DNA of 64,000 nucleotides from Anarhynchus alexandrinus (GCA_008711295.1 VUYV01000400.1:1-64000); one strand, 5' to 3'. Shown: positions 37,601 to 53,062, counted from the first letter of the stretch. Program-made: numbers and translations. The notes: generated by a model from the sequence alone, not told the origin.

Positions 37601-38728
37601 TTAGAAACTTCTTTTTAAACATAAACATGATTACAAATTTCTTATTTTAAACTCTGAGTATGTAAACAACCATTGCTTTCTGGTGTCTGTCATCGGATCT
37701 TCAGGCAGATCTGCTTCCAGAGGAGAAGCTTAATGGAAAGTTCTGACCCTCAGTCAGTCTCAGGAATTTGACATTTCTGGAAGGCTGTAGCTCTTACGAC
37801 AATGCCTAATACTAGAACTCAGCTTTCTTGCCCATTTTTGATCTAGAAAGGACCTACATTTGAAATTCTGGTCCTGCTAATCCCAAATAGTAAAATACCC
37901 TTGAGATTGCAGCGGGACTGATTTTACCCCAAATCCATACCGTATCAAGGGGATATCCTAGACAACTCTATATATGATTTAAAGGGATAAAGCTTGAGTT
38001 TGAATTTGAATGCCAGCCAGTCAAACATTCCCAGCTGCCCTGCGATTCTTGGTCTGGAAATGCAAAACCTTGTGAGAGCAAGCCTTATAATATCGGAGGG
38101 ACCCTACCATGCAAGAGACGTGATGAAACGGTACAGTAAAACTGTTCACAGGGTCTCAGTGACTACTGACCGTGGCTGCTGCATGCTGAGATAAGGATGC
38201 ACCAGCCTCAGTTCATAGAGCTACGGTGCCCGTTTCTGAGGAAGGCATTCCCCAGCTGCCAGGAACCGTACTGGAGACAGCTCCTGCTTGTCTGGTTTTG
38301 AGCGTGAAGGAGGGCGCATGTGGAATACCTCTGTGCACAGAGCCTTGTTCACCTCCAAACAACCTTTTCCCACAAAGGGAGCCGTAATCAAGCTCCGTTC
38401 ATTAAAAATTTGCTGACCTTGATCAGGGAGCCACACTGCTCTCCCCGCCACAATGCAAGCTGTCATGAAGTTGGCCTCCAGCCAGGCAGCCCATGCAATA
38501 TGAACTAAGGGAGAGGTTTTTTTTTCCTCTTCTGGCTTTTAGATATGACTATTTTAGATACTCTACTTGAGACTTTACCATATGGGCGACAAAGGTACAA
38601 ACATTAAGCTACCTCACTCAGGACTTCTCCACTGCCAACAGCATTTTTTTATTAGTGTCAAGATAAACCTCATTTTTCTGCAGAATGCATTATAGTGACT
38701 TTCTCCCTCTGTCTCTGTTGCACATGCT

Positions 38729-38757
38729 TACACACACTCACACATATACACACACCC
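38729..38757. repeat. Interrupted CA repeat with adjacent 10-bp duplication
   Basis: The tract TACACACACTCACACATATA then CACACACC is followed directly by two copies of CACCCCAGTT, a small local tandem duplication. Confidence 0.65.
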
Positions 38758-41700
38758 CAGTTCACCCCAGTTCCTGACACGTGGGTTTAAAAGGGAATAC
38801 CTGTAAACAGTTTCAACATATTTCTCTATTAAGGATGAGGGGATACAGGAGCGAAACTGTCATCTGCACTGACTATCCGCATATGGGACTAAAAATGCTC
38901 TTTATATCCCAATGTGATTTAATGAACTATAATTTCAATGGGCAGTGTTATGCACCTACTTAGATACACCAGCTGGGATGAAGAGCAAGGAAAAAGCTGC
39001 TTCTTGTCCAAAGTGGTTCATAATTAATTCTAGTTTTAGTCCAAATAACAAATTATTACTGTGGAACTTATTATTATGGAACAAGATAGAAGCGTGGGAA
39101 ATTTAGGTCAGATTTGAATAATTAACCATTACTGCATCTCCCCTGACAAATATGCCAGTGCGTTTACTAATCCATGGTAGTGGCAAAATTGTTCTAGCCC
39201 AGTTTAGAACTCCAAGGGACACCTTGATACACAGTTGTCACCACAGCAGCTCCTGGGTTGTTGCAGTTGACTGACGGTGCTGTCTTCCGTAAGATGGAGG
39301 ACAATAAGTCTTATTCTGCTATTGAATACTCTTAGCTATCTCGTCATTTACGTTTGGGTAATGGCTTCATTTCTGACTGATATCTGACCTACCAAAGAGA
39401 GGACCTCGCTCTGTTTCTGGTTGAGCAACATACTTCAGCTCGTACTTGACACCATGCACAGACCAAAATGTCACCAATGGGACTAAAATGCCATTCTTTT
39501 CTGAATAAGGAAGGATTGCTTAAATACTCAGTTTTACACACGTGCCTAAGTATTTTGTTCAACTGGAGCCAGTTTGAACCAGAAAGTACAGTTTATTAAG
39601 GCTTTCAGGAAAATAATGCTTCATTTGTTATGTAAGCTTTTTTTCTGTCTTTACGGAAAATATTAGCTAACGGATCGTGCTGTTCAAATACAGGTATAAG
39701 ATCACAAATATGTTACTTTGGGCCCCTTTTAAAAGTGAAAAGTTACAAAACCTCACAAATCAATGCACACCTAATGAAAAAGAACAAACCGGTAAGAAAA
39801 AACACGATGCTGAAGGTTTTGGAAAGGAACCACTGAGCAGAGCAGAAAGGAAAATTAAAACTATTAATAAGACTTCTTCACAATGTCCCCCTGAAAGACT
39901 GAAAGTCTTTTCACCTAGGGACTGCTAATTTTTATACTTTACAGTTCATAAATATTGAGAAGATCACGCACATCCCTATTTTATGCCTTGCAGAAACTTT
40001 GGCAAGTTGGAGTTCCATAGCTGATTTTGTGATTAAAATAAACAGTCTGAATTTATTACTGCATTTTCACTTCAGAGTAGTTACTTTCAGGAAATATTAA
40101 GTTCTTATGCCCTCATTAAATTAGTTTTGCTAGGATTATAATTTATGTTCTGAAGCACAGTGAGGTTATTAAGTACGTAAGGGCATAAACTATACAAGAG
40201 CCTCCTGTCTCTACTAGGTCCCTGAGAGGACGGCATCTGTGAAAGCATTTTCATCCCCCAAAAGCAGTATTTCAGAAAGCTGAAGCAGCTTTTCCTTACT
40301 GCTATCCCTACTGCAAATGCAGGATACAACCTTCCTTCTACTGTAGCCAAGTAGCAAAAACACCCTTTGACTCAAATGGGCATTAGAAAGTAAATAATAC
40401 TTTACCTATTACTTTACATGTTCATTGGGTAAGTTAGTGCAGTGGATGCACAGCAGTTCCAAGGGCTTACTAATGGGATACTAGCAGACAAAGTTGTGCC
40501 AAAGGCTATTCAGCCAACTCATATTGAATGCATCTATAATTTTCATCTTTTACATGTTTTGTAAATTCAGATTTAAAAATGTTTAGAGAAAGCCTCCCAA
40601 GCTCTCCGTGGGCAATTCAAATTCATTGGACAGAAGCTACAAAATCCTATCTCAATTACTCATTTAGGCACCATCTTCTAATAAAGAATCATTATTAAGG
40701 CACAGTTTAAGAGAAAATATTATAGCTAAAACAAAGCATTATTTAATGTTTTTGTGTTATTCTCTAACAATCCACTTTTGCCTTTTCTAATTTATTGCCA
40801 GGGAGGGAAAAGCAAACGTGGAACGGATTTTCTGCAAGTGGTTTATCCATCGTGGAAGATAGATTTCTGAAACCCCACGCTGTGATTGAGAGCAGAGTTA
40901 TTCCATGCACCCAGAAAACACAAGAAGCGCAGTAAATGCGCTTGCTTGAACACATTCACATGGAGCGATAGCTGCAGAAATACTTTGCTAGGACACATCT
41001 CAAACGTCAGGTGTCCTGTTTCTCCAGTCATAGGCTGAGGCATACGTCTCATTCTCGTTTCCAAAAGCCTGCTAAATATGTTAGCATGTTCTCAAGGAAG
41101 GAAGTCCCTAAAACCATACAGCAGATAGCCTTCCTAATAAGGGTCATACATGTACACAATTATGTATAGTCTGGAAAAAGCAAGCCAATCATGGTTCCTT
41201 GAAAGGCAGCAGTACTTAGCAATCTATTTCCCTGTCTTACAAGATCTTTCTCATTTAGCAGCAATGTCACTTCTAACGCACGGAGAGGCCGAAGGAATGT
41301 AGCATATTAGAACAGCATGTGCTTGGACGAGCGTGTCATCATGATCTTGCAGAATGAAAATAAATGATGCGTGCAGCAGAAGTAAACACTAAGCCTTGGG
41401 TGGTGAACTGGGAATTTTTTTTTTCTTCCCCTTTTTTCCAAACAATTTTAAGATGGAAAATGGTTTGCAGTGATGGAGAACAAACACATGGCTTGGTGAA
41501 TCCCAGAAAAACGTGCAGTCTGCTGCAAAGTCTGCTCAGAAGCAAAGTGCAGCTAGTAACCTTATGGAAACTAACGTCCAAATCGCTGAGAAGAAAGAAA
41601 ATAAAATTAAATGCAATGGCATTAAAAATAGATGAACTCACCAAAAAGAAGTATGCTTTCTGCATCCCTCTCCACTGCCTGAAACAATTCTAGCTGTCTA

Positions 41701-41999
41701 GCCTTCAGCTCCAAGTATGAGGACTACCTTGCTCTGATCTGTCATCTTTGAATCTCGGATCTGTTGTGCATCTTCAATGTGCCTGAGGATTTCCTTCTCT
41801 TTTCTTCCTATCTGTTCTCTATGGACGCTCTTTTTCATAATGAGATGCTCATGACTGCACCAAAGCTCCTTTGAAAGCAAGAAATGTAACCAAATACAGC
41901 TTTACTCAACATCAGAAAGAGTGGGAGAATCAAGCCTATTTTTACTTATAAATTATTCGGAAAGCTAAATAAAAAGTGCAGTCATGAATTCATGGGCTT

Positions 42000-42065
42000 G
42001 ATCCTAATTCCTTTGAAGTCAGTGGCAAAACTCCAGCTGCCTTTAACGGTGGAAGGACTGGTGCC
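42000..42065. repeat. Possible ancient interspersed repeat
   Basis: GATCCTAATTCCTTTGAAGT followed by CAGTGGCAAAACTCC resembles the CATTGAAGTCAATGGCAAAACTCC-type element scattered in sauropsid genomes. Only this core is recognisable. The call is made by eye and the family is not named. Confidence 0.4.
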
Positions 42066-45000
42066 CATCTGGCACCAATTTCAGTACGAGAAGAGTCCCT
42101 GTTCAATCTTGTGAGGAGTTTACTGACAAACTATTTTTTCATCGAAAACAGGACTCATTGGAACTTAGGCACTTCCCAGGAACATGCCGGTTTTGACAAG
42201 ATGTCCATCAGGAAACTGTTTCTAAGATGATGTTTCTCAGCTCAGACACAGAAATCACCAAGGCTACAGTGATTTGGGAGCTCACCCAGGTACCTGGGCT
42301 CCTGGCTCAAAGACCCTGTGTGGAGGAACAGACACAGGAGACCTGAAACAACACTGCCACTTTCCTAGTAGAAAGCCACCAGCTTTCTGGCTATGCTGAG
42401 ACTCCCTCACTCTTGTTCTTGTTAAATTGAAAACCTTTGTGACTCTTCTTCTGAGTCTAGGTGCCCACCTGCACAATGACAGAAGATGCTGATGCTGGCA
42501 GAAGTGGCAGCCTTACGCTGGGCAGCAGCCTGAACAGGACACCAAGATGGACTCAAGAGGCCTTCAGAAGCAGTTCAGATGTAGTCCTAATGCCTCACTG
42601 ACACCTGGCAGCTGTATGAGCCCTTTACACTACTGCTGCCAGTTACTGCGAGGAAGGGAAGCCCTCTGAAGCAGCTTTTTGCTGAAATCTAGAAATGTCT
42701 TCACTTGCAGAAACTTTCATTTCAAGCCAGCTGGACCTCAAAATTTCAGCATGGGCTAGGAAAGATACTGCAGTTCCTGGAGCAGAGCTGTGTGGATCAC
42801 AAGTGATCTCTAAGCAATATCTGCAGAGCCTATATGCCTTAAAAAGAACAAAGCCTCATGTTTTCAGAGTTTTCTGGCAACTTTCTGCCTCCTTTCTCAA
42901 TGTTCCACAAGGCTCCTGGTGCTATTGTTTACTTAGGTGATCAACAATACCCATCAAATTTTGAATTAACTGAAAATTGACAAGTCAAATACCATCAACT
43001 AAGGCAGAGGATCTCTTCAGAGTCAACACACACATCAAGCCTGGAAGTCTCAAAGCTTATTATGGTGTGTGACCCCAAGTAATTATAAGTGGGATTGTGA
43101 ACCAGCCAAACAATATCATGCTTATGTTGTTGCGTGGACCCTTGTCTTCTTGATAGCTACACTGTGCACATACGCTACCAGACACAACATCATGCCCTTT
43201 TGCTTATTTTCTGAGATTTCTTCCCAGAAATACTGTTCTTAAAAATACTGGTTTTGTAATGTTCATGGTTGCATGAAGGAAGCAACAATACCATGTCTTT
43301 TTTTAAGGAAAACATTTGCTTCCAACTTAATGTGATAAAGGATAGGGATGAAAGAAACAAAATATATGTATTTGCTGAAGTCCCTTCTGAATTTGATAAC
43401 AAAAGTGTTCTGCTGGACAATGAGAAACAGGCCTACACATCAATGCTATCTGCAGAAAGCATGAAGTTGGATAAATCTGTGAAGCCCTTGGAAGCTCTTG
43501 GAATTGCAGCACAAGGAGCACACGGGAAAGCCAAAGTAATTTTTCAAGTACTGCAAAGCTTTGCCTACACTGAGCAAGCAAAGAGTCTTTGTTGCTGTGA
43601 TTTACAACTTTGTGTAGAATAAGAAATCTTGTGCTATTGGGGAAAATTAAGTTTTATGTGCTGCTACTGAGGATTACCTGTGGGGAATCTCACACAAATA
43701 AATGTACTGCTGTCTCTATCTCTGATAAAGCAGTGAAATGAAGAATGAAAGCAAATGCCAAGAAAATGTTTTTGTTCAATTGCTTGTAAAAGGAACCAAG
43801 GTATACACACTTCAAGCAGACATTAGTACTAAAGGACTGTGACAAACAGCGTTTGCCCTGTATGTACTATATATAGGAAAGAGAATTTTTTGACTACATA
43901 TTCTTCTGGCTCCTGCTTCCCAGATACAAGACAGAGAAGGATTGCTGGAAGTGGTACAGGGCATTTGCAATAGAACAATGTCCCATGGGGCTGTACAGTT
44001 AGATATTGTGTGCATGGAGCTCCTTCTACAGCTGGCTACAAAGCAGGGTTGCTGTTTGTGGTGGAGAGTTGCAGCACCAGCTCCGGGTGTCACACCATCC
44101 ATTTCATCGCAAGCGTCCAACATCAAAGGATGTCAGCCACCCGTCATGAAAGCTGCTGCATCATCGGAGAGCTGTGTCCAGGCTTTGGTTTCACTATATG
44201 CCAGTTGGGGCGAAAATATGGGTGAGAACATGATGTGCTGCTGTTTCACCCGAGCACCTGATGACTCCCTAGAGGGACAGTTCTGAGATGTTTCTCTGAA
44301 ATGGGAGATGAGCTCTGCATGTTTGTGACGGGCAGCATCAAACCAGGATATGGGGATCATCCGTGTGACAGGGAGACTTGCCTTCTTACCTATGTTCTGA
44401 GAGACACCTCACTTGCTAGCCTGAGTTTGTGTCTCACAGTTTCCCTATCCTGTGGCTATTCCGGTGTAAACTCTGCTTGAAATTACCTGTGCATTCAAAG
44501 TGCCTCCTGCCCACACAGATGTGCTGATGCCTGGTACAACAGCGCAGCTCTTTTCCCTCAGTGCACTACTTTGCATCCTCCTTCACTCTATGCAGTGACC
44601 AGTTATTTTTAAACAATTTTTACACGAGGTTGTCTTACTTTGGAGACCTTTATAATTTTGACATATTTGTTAAAAAGTGGGCAACAGATTGGGACGGCAT
44701 TAGGAAGCAGTGGTTGTTGCACATGGCATAATCACACACATCTCAGTAGTGCACGATGCCTGACCAGCAACTGAAGGCTCTGAAAGTCAGTCTGTAAGAC
44801 ATGAAAATGCATTTTCTGTACTATATGATGATGTAATTGGATTCACAACCCTCCCCCCTCATCTCGTGGAATAGAAATCTGACAAGGCTGAACTGTGACG
44901 AATTCCCTTGACTCCGCAAATTCTTGACTGAAAATGGCAGCATTCAGCCTTGCACTCTCGGGATAACTGACTGCCCCTCGCCTAGAGGAACCATTTGCAG

Positions 45001-48000
45001 CCTTCTTTGGAGAATCCGAGTTGTTAAAATATGATTGGGTACAAGGCCAAGGTTGGAGTCAGATGTCTCTCCACTGACTTGCCAACAGCTGCAGTCAAGG
45101 GGTTCACTGAACTTTCCGGCTATCAAACCAGAAAATGCTATTTGTTCAACTTCCTGAGTTTGATTTCTGGTTTAGGGTAACGGACACGTACCCAGCACTG
45201 TTGAGTCACGCAGTGAAGCAGCTAGTACCCTTCCCTCTCGTACGCTCATCGAAAGCTGGATTCACGCTCTGGTTTCTGTCGCAGCCTGCTCTGCCACGGG
45301 TGTCACTGCTAGATAAGAGGTGTGCCATTTCTTCAGCGCCAATGAGCTTTGAGCAGATCTCTTAGGATGCTCAGGCACATGTGTCACATTACTGCAATAA
45401 AGTATGATGATTGCTGGCATTAGTCACTTTTATGACATCCATATGCAAATGCTGTTTATGTTAGTATGCTACAACTGGAAGGAATTTGGAAAACCACTGC
45501 TCTAGGCCATGCTGTTTGAGTTCCGAGATGGCAAAATTAATGGGCTAGCAAAAAATCTGCACAGTAGGAAATCTTTCTGAAAGTGCAGAACACTGGGTTG
45601 GGTTTTTTTTTCTGTTTGTGGAATTACTCAAGCTCAAATATTTTCCTAACACATTCCTTTCTGAAAATGGACTTCCCTGGGTTGCACCTACATTCTGCAG
45701 GCAGAGAGACAAGTTGTCCCAAGGAAACTGAATTTTTGCAAACTGTGACCACACCACATGATGCAGTCACACAGAGACATTTGTTAGTAATACTTTTATT
45801 ATTTTTGCCATTAAATGCTGAAGAATTCCCACCACGGATAAGAACTCCATTGTGAGAAGTATTATGTAAACATAGAGCAACAAGACAGCTCTTGACCCAA
45901 AGAAAGTACAACTTAAGAGGAGGACAGGAGACAACATATAGATATAGACAAAATATACAATAAGACAGTCTTATCAGCAAGATGGACGGAGGATTTTGCA
46001 CACCATTAATCTTCTGTAGGCGTCACAGCCAAGAACAATTTTAGAGAGGAGTCTGGAGTAGTAATGCTGATGCAGATGTCCGGATGTTTTTGAAGCATTC
46101 GTCACAACAATGAAGAACAGAGCAGTATGGAAGAAAACAAGAATTTGAAAAAACTGACAAAGTGATTGGCATCACTGGCTGATCAAAGACAGGGGTTGAT
46201 TTTTCAGTAGTAAATAAAAGATGATAGGTAGAGACAGAAATTAGTAATCAAAGGTTTGCAAGTAAGGGCAAGTTGTATGGGCTCTACAGGACACAAAAGG
46301 GCTTTGGAGAGAAAGAAAGAAGTGGCAGCAGATGAGCACTCTGGATCATTATGAATGAGGCAGGTCTGCATTTGTTAAGAATGCAAAAAGGATGTAGCCA
46401 TAATCAGGATATGAGATGATGAGAGTTTGATCTTTGTGAACGCTCAGCAATCAGGTTGGCCAAAGACTAGGTAAGACTGCCAGCCACGTGGATGAATGGA
46501 GCCAGGCATGAGAACCTTGTCATGGCCTGCGGGACTGCCAGGAATGGGGTATCAATCATCTCTATAGCCCTCCTTCCACCCCAATAATTCATATATTGAA
46601 AGAGAGGAAAAACAGGCACCTAGTAAATCAATTCAACCACACTTCTCTCTCTTGAGCAATGCACCTATGGAAGGAAAAGGTTTTGGTAGGAAAGCGCAAG
46701 CCTCTTTAAGCACTAGACTGGGGCAAGGAGAGAAGATGCTGAGGCCATTATTTCTGCCCTCAAAGGGAAAGCACACAGTCCTTCCTCCTGGGCTAGAAAA
46801 GGAAAGAAAAAGGATGCAAGAGGAAAACATGCCTGTAAATTCCTTACTGTGCTACTGACGCAGAAGCAGATCAGAGAAAAGGGATCAAGGAGATCACCAT
46901 CAAGAAACATGCCACTGTGCTTTACTTTCTCCACCAACAGCAAGGCACACAAGGCTTGAACCAGGAGTGCTCTTCCTCCTTCTGCAGGATTGCTTTCTTC
47001 TCAAGAAACAGTAACACGAGGCACAGCTGCCTCTCCCCTCAGTGCCACAGGGCAAGAGGAGAATATCTCCAGCATGAGTCCACCACTGCCTGAATGCTCT
47101 GGCGCCTCTCCTGCTTTGTCTTAAGGTTTCCAGAAAAATTCTGTTATGGAAAAATTCTATTATGGAAACCTCTCTCATGAAATTTCCTGTCAATTTGTTT
47201 CAATTGTGTCTAAACAGATCAGAAGACTTCAAAGTTAGATTTAGAGCAGGACACTCCCTCCAGCCTTACTTAAACCGAGACTAATATTATTAACCTTGTT
47301 CATGGAGTACCTAGTGCTGCTTTGTCATAAAATTATAACTTAATAAAATAATTAAATAAATTGAGGGACAACCAGAAGGTAGAGGAGGTTGCTTACACGA
47401 AGCCCCACGTTCCTCACCTCACCATTTTGACGTGACGGCTTAGAGTGCAGTTCACCGGCAGCATCACCTGCAGGGTATCTGTGGGTGAGGGTTGCTGCCC
47501 TGGCACGTTTTCCTGCAGTGCGTGTGAGCTGCCACATGTCCTCCTTTCCCATCTTCCCACTTTCTGCCCTGTATCAGCATGTTCATGTGGCTATGCAGTA
47601 AATGGGATGATGGAACAGATATGACTGGAAAGCAAAAAAGCAACGACAACTTCAATGAATAGCTTTCAACAGGGTGAGCTTCCTGATCCATCTCAGCATG
47701 CAACCACATGCCTGGTAGTCCTGGAACAAGGAAGGCAAAAGCAAAGTTTTGTCACAGACAAGGCAAAAGCAGGAACAATCCCTTTGGCAGCAGCCCTTGC
47801 TTTTGTCAGAATAAAATAACACCAGTATCACACCCAAAAATGGTGCAGCAGAACATAAAATAAACAACGGTTGATCAACTTTGTAAAGGAACAAAGTAAG
47901 CAAAAACAAGGACTGGTATGTAATTTCTTCTACAGGATAGACTAAACACAAAGGAGTGAGCCTTCAAGAACCTTGTGTTTTCTAGAGAAAATATGGAAAA

Positions 48001-51000
48001 GATGGAGATGCCCAAATTAATTCTAACTATCTCCCTCTGTTTCTGATTTTTGTGTTTAATTTGCTTGTACTGATTCCTCCTCTCGCCTTTTGAACTCGGT
48101 TTTCTCAATGTTCAGCTCTAACACCTAACAAAATGTTAGGGGATTTGAGACTTAACTCAAACATCTGGTTTTGGCATAGCTAATGACAGTTTTAGGCTAG
48201 AAATCAACTTCACATGTTATTTTTGCTGTTTGAAGCATGCATTCAGCACACATATGTGCTCCCGGGTCTCTTTGCGCCTAGAATAAAGACAGTTGGACCA
48301 TTCCAGGAGCTGCCACAATAAGAAGTAAGGAAACAGATAAAAACAGTTCATAGCTTCATCCTATCAGGAAACTATTATTCTTGAAACTACTCCTCTTTGA
48401 AAGCTTAAAGGATCAAGCTTAACCACATTTTGTGACTCTCCACCATGGCAGAATAATATTTATGTAACATGCTATCTTCTGAAAACAGAGGCCAGAGGGG
48501 GATGTAACAGGCACCCCCCAGCAAATCATTTACAGTGTCACTGACATCAACTGTCCATCCTTTTCCTCTGATGGAGGTCATCCCACCCACCACAGGCACA
48601 GCAAAGGTTAACATGTGCTTCCACCTCCTCCAGGTCCTTTCACAGGCTGGGATTTTAATACTGGACTCACTTTTCTTTGGCACTCCCAGCACCAGGGCTG
48701 TGACTCACACATGAAAACATTTTACTCTCTGCTCAGATGGCTGTGGCCGACAGCAAAGGGGCAGAGAAGACAGCCAGGGGCATCTCCCCAAACCCTCGCA
48801 CCTCCCCTCTGTGGATACATTTGGATTGAAGATCTCCACTCTTGGAGTTTTATGGCACCAGGAAAGGTCCCCAAGAAGGGAGCTAATTAAGATGTGCAAC
48901 ATAGACTAACGAGGACACTAGGAAACAAAATAAAGAATGCCTGCGTGAGAAATAATGAAATCCTCTAGGATTTTATTTTTAATTAACTGCTAGACAAATC
49001 GTGTATCTGTTGACATATAGCTTCTTAATATACATTCATGCATTAGCTCTTGGTAAGTGAGACTGAAAGATACTTTCTTTTCAAACAGAAAAAGATCCCA
49101 GGAATTCAGCACTGCTGAAGCAATCTTTAGAAGCTGTCAGAGGTGATCAATGGCTGGAAAAGACAAAAGCCCTGTTCTCATGCCTCCTCTAGAGAGAGCA
49201 GATTACTGATGATGTGCTCTAGAGCTGCCCCAGGGCCCCGGGACAGTGGGTATGCTCAATGAGGAATGCTAATTTCTAGCCCTTGGAAACCTGCGCAGTT
49301 GCTGAAACATTTCACTCCAATGGTGCAGTGCTATGAGGATGCTGAGCACCGCTAGGAAGTCCAAAATGTTTGTTGTCAATTGCACAGGCAAAGGCTAACC
49401 CTAAGTAATGTGCTATTTAGTTGGTCCTTCTAAGTAGATACAAGGGACTGATGCTTTGCCTGAGGTATTTTTCCACTTGAAATATTGTATGACCACACTA
49501 ACATATACTCTTTTTTTTTGTGTGTGGAAGATTTCTTCAACACCTGTGGCAGGCCTCAGCCATCCCAGGAGCAGAACAAGGAAGTAATGGGTAGTAAAGA
49601 GTGCACCTAAGCCTCCCCAAGATTTGCTGTACCTGTGTCTAAGTGTTGCCAAAAGCTTATTCATTCAGGGCACCTTGTTGCTTCTGAAAGATACAGCAGA
49701 TTTAAGGTTCCCTAACAAAACCAGAACAAACTTTGACAGGTAGACGACAGACAGGTGCTTTTGGAAGTTGATAAATATTGCCCATAACATCAAAGAACTG
49801 ACTTGAACGTAGATACTCTTTGCTGGTGAAGTGGCAGGTTTTGTGTGCAATGAGCATTGTGGGACTTTCCCTTTCACACCATCCAGAGCACAGACTCACA
49901 GCCTGAGCAACCACAGAAGGTGAGGAGTAGTTCCCCTCCCATAGGCTGGAGCTGGCAGCCCTGCCTTGCCCTCCTAATTGATGAAGAGAAACAGGGTCTT
50001 CTACAAGTAGGATCATCTCACATGTTTTAGATGTCTCCCTTAAGCAGCAACACCTATTTCTCTCCCTATGGGCACCTGGTCATCTCTTTTGATGGTACGG
50101 GAGAATCCAGACAATTATCTCAGATGTAGAAATCTATCTGCTGTTGGTCAGATGAACTATACCCAGACACCTGCAAGGTCTCACAAGGGACTTGCAAGAG
50201 TATTCCCCAGTTCAAAAGTGCTACTGGGGGCAGAACCACTGTTTTGTTGCTGCTGCTGTTTCTTGGTGTGACTGACCAGTAGGACTGCATGTCAGCAGAT
50301 GTCTCTTCACTCATCATCTGACTGCAAATGTAGACTTTTAAAAGAGACAGTGGAAAAAAGGATGAAAGGACAGTAAAGACAAATAAAACACTAAAATGAT
50401 TGAAAATATCAAGCAAGACGCAACCGTTTGTGAAGACATTTTATAATCTATGTCCAGGGAAACTGGAGAGTCATCACTAGCGCCTGTTTGTAACAAAAGT
50501 ACCCCCGGGACCATAACAAGAGAACATAAACTTTGAGGCAGAACCCAAAACTCAGCGTAGAAATAGCAGAAACAAGGCAGAATTGCACCCAGGACTGGAA
50601 AACAGGTATTCAAGCACAAACGTAGTTCAGGAGAGTTGGATGAAAAGGGAAGGGGCTAATGGGTAGCGCTGTGTGCTGATATCACAGGGAAGTGGCAGCA
50701 CATGCAAAACACAGCAGGTGAGTCCCCAGTCAGTTTGCACCGGGAAGGATGACAAACAAGATTTTGCAGGGGAAGTGCTGGAAGTCCTTGAGTGGATTGT
50801 GGCTAGCGATCAAAGTCCTGTTATCACATCAAAAGCAAAAGTCAGTCCATCTCACTAAGATACCTAACTTGCGCTTCAATTTTTGGTGCCTAGGAAGCAG
50901 CACTTCAAAAATGCCGCATACAGATATAAAAATTATATATATGCTTTTGAAAGACTCGTGAAATGGGCTTATTTGCCAAGGTTGTGTGCTTAAGTTGGCT

Positions 51001-51910
51001 GGGCTGGAAACCCTCTATAAATAACTCTAGAGAGTTATTTTTACAAAATAAAATCTAGGAAATTCAGATGTTACTCATAATGGGGGGTGGGTGGGGAAGA
51101 TATTCCTGAATATGACAGCTGGCCAAATTCTGGTTCAACAGTCCCTGAAACAATAAGAGGTGATAACAGTTCGGATGGGGTTTTGATTAATAGAAAGATT
51201 GGTCATAACATATAAATCTGAGTAACCTAATTATGAGTTCATTTGTGGGAAAGCAGGCAGGAGGACAAGCAAGAGAAGACCTGTAACTAAAACTGCCAAT
51301 GCCCAAAAGGCAAATTTTCACAACCTACGGCTATGTCTAAATTTATGCTCTGGCTCTCCCCCGCGGCTCACCACAGGTCTCATGACTGTCTGGGCTGGAG
51401 GATGACTCAAAGGTGACAGCACTCCCACCTACCTCCTGTATGCAGGCTTCCCCTCTGTGGCGCCCACCCCAGATGAACTTCAGAGGAATGTGCTCCCTGA
51501 CGCAGAAACCAGAAAGCAATCCTGCATTGACTTGTCCAGAAAAAGCCTGCGGGGAGTGAGTGATTAGAAAAGGTCTACCGAGACGAGGAGATCAGCTAAT
51601 CTAACGCAGAGGAAACCTGGCATTTAAATCAAAAGCTGACAATGCAGCTCAATTTTGTATCCTGAAGATAGAGGAAAGTCTTATAGAATCTGGATGAATG
51701 ATCACCTCATGAAGGATGCTAGAAAACTTTAAGAAAACTTAAAATAAATTACTCAAAATTTAAAAAAAAAAAATTTGCCCAAAGTCATGCTAATTTACAT
51801 TTTACGTAGGAAATTAAATCAAAGATCAAAAGGTTCTTTATTTATATAAGCAAAATGGAAAATAAGAAATTGAGCTGTTACGCAGAAAAGATGGGCCACA
51901 GATTAAAAAT

Positions 51911-51972
51911 AATGGGTATATAATGGGTATATATATAATCATATATAATTATACATTATTATATATTGTATG
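51911..51972. repeat. AT-rich tandem and palindromic repeat
   Basis: The tandem ATAATGGGTAT, ATAATGGGTAT runs into alternating TATATATAATCATATATAAT and TATACATTATTATATATTGT. The alternating TA blocks are self-complementary and could extrude as hairpins. Confidence 0.75.
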
Positions 51973-53046
51973 TTTAATCTTTTTCTCCCTTCTGACTGCT
52001 AATATTCTTAGTTTTCCTGACTGACATCATAGTTACTTGAAGTTCTTTAAATTATTTTACTTTGTATGTGTGTAACAGCACTTTAAATCAATAAGTTTTA
52101 TTCACGGATTGATGTGAAAGTAGTAGTAGGTGTATAGGTTCTTACTGAGGTCCCTCTTGCAGCCTACAACACAAATTCTGCATGTTTTAGTTTGAATGTG
52201 AAATATGGGAACTGTAATTTGTACTCCATTCACGTGGAAATATGATACCAAAAAGTATCTTGGAATATTCTACAATATTCTATGAAAGAGGAAAACAAAT
52301 AGGACCAACTTTTTAGAAACTATGAAGGTGCAGGAATGAAAGTCTTAAAACAATCTAATTACAAAATTTGAAAATGCATATCAATAAAGCTTTTCAACAG
52401 AAATTGGCTGAACACCTCTTAGAGCTTACATTATTGTCAGCTTTACAAGGTTCTTATTCCATTTTAATCTGACACACAAAAGGAGAGAGAACAGAAAAAA
52501 AATCAATTCTGATGTTAATGGGTATAATTCTTAACTCATTAGTGTTACACCTACTTACCACTGGGATGAATTTTCTCCTCTGAGATTTAGTAAGTCAGCT
52601 TTTCTAAAATCATCTACATTAGCTTCCTTCTACCCACCTTTCAAAAGCCTCCATTTTTATTAGCATTAAATGATACTAGCAAGGCTTAAACGAACCATTT
52701 TGACAGTCCTTAAAAACAGAGATCGTATGTTCTTTGTGGAAAAAGGACCAAACAAACATTATTATCTAACGACTGTCTAATGCTCCTTTTTTTTTGGAAG
52801 GATTTCAGAAAGGGTACTCTGAAAGGTGTGGAGCATGCTGCCACAGAGACCGCGGATATATAAATGACGGGTCGGACATCAAGGTTGAATTCATTATGAG
52901 AGTCCCATAGGGACCCATCTGTCCTGCAGCTAAAGGCAGGAATCAAACAGATTGAGGAGAGAGAAAACATAGACAAGAAGTGGACAGGGCAACAATTAGT
53001 TGTTGATGTTGTTGAAAATGGTCAAAACATCTATTAGAGCTACAAA

Positions 53047-53062
53047 TACACACACACACACA
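53047..53062. repeat. Short CA repeat
   Basis: A pure (AC)n tract of about 16 bp within unique intronic sequence. Confidence 0.65.

Noticed and set aside
41698..41880. 60-codon charged open frame (HREQIGRKEKEILRHIED), minus strand
   Set aside because: It looks helix-like, but there are no convincing splice sites or upstream coding context and no family was recognised.
43942..44286. 114-codon open frame, plus strand
   Set aside because: No recognisable motif, and an overlapping frame of similar quality exists on the other strand.
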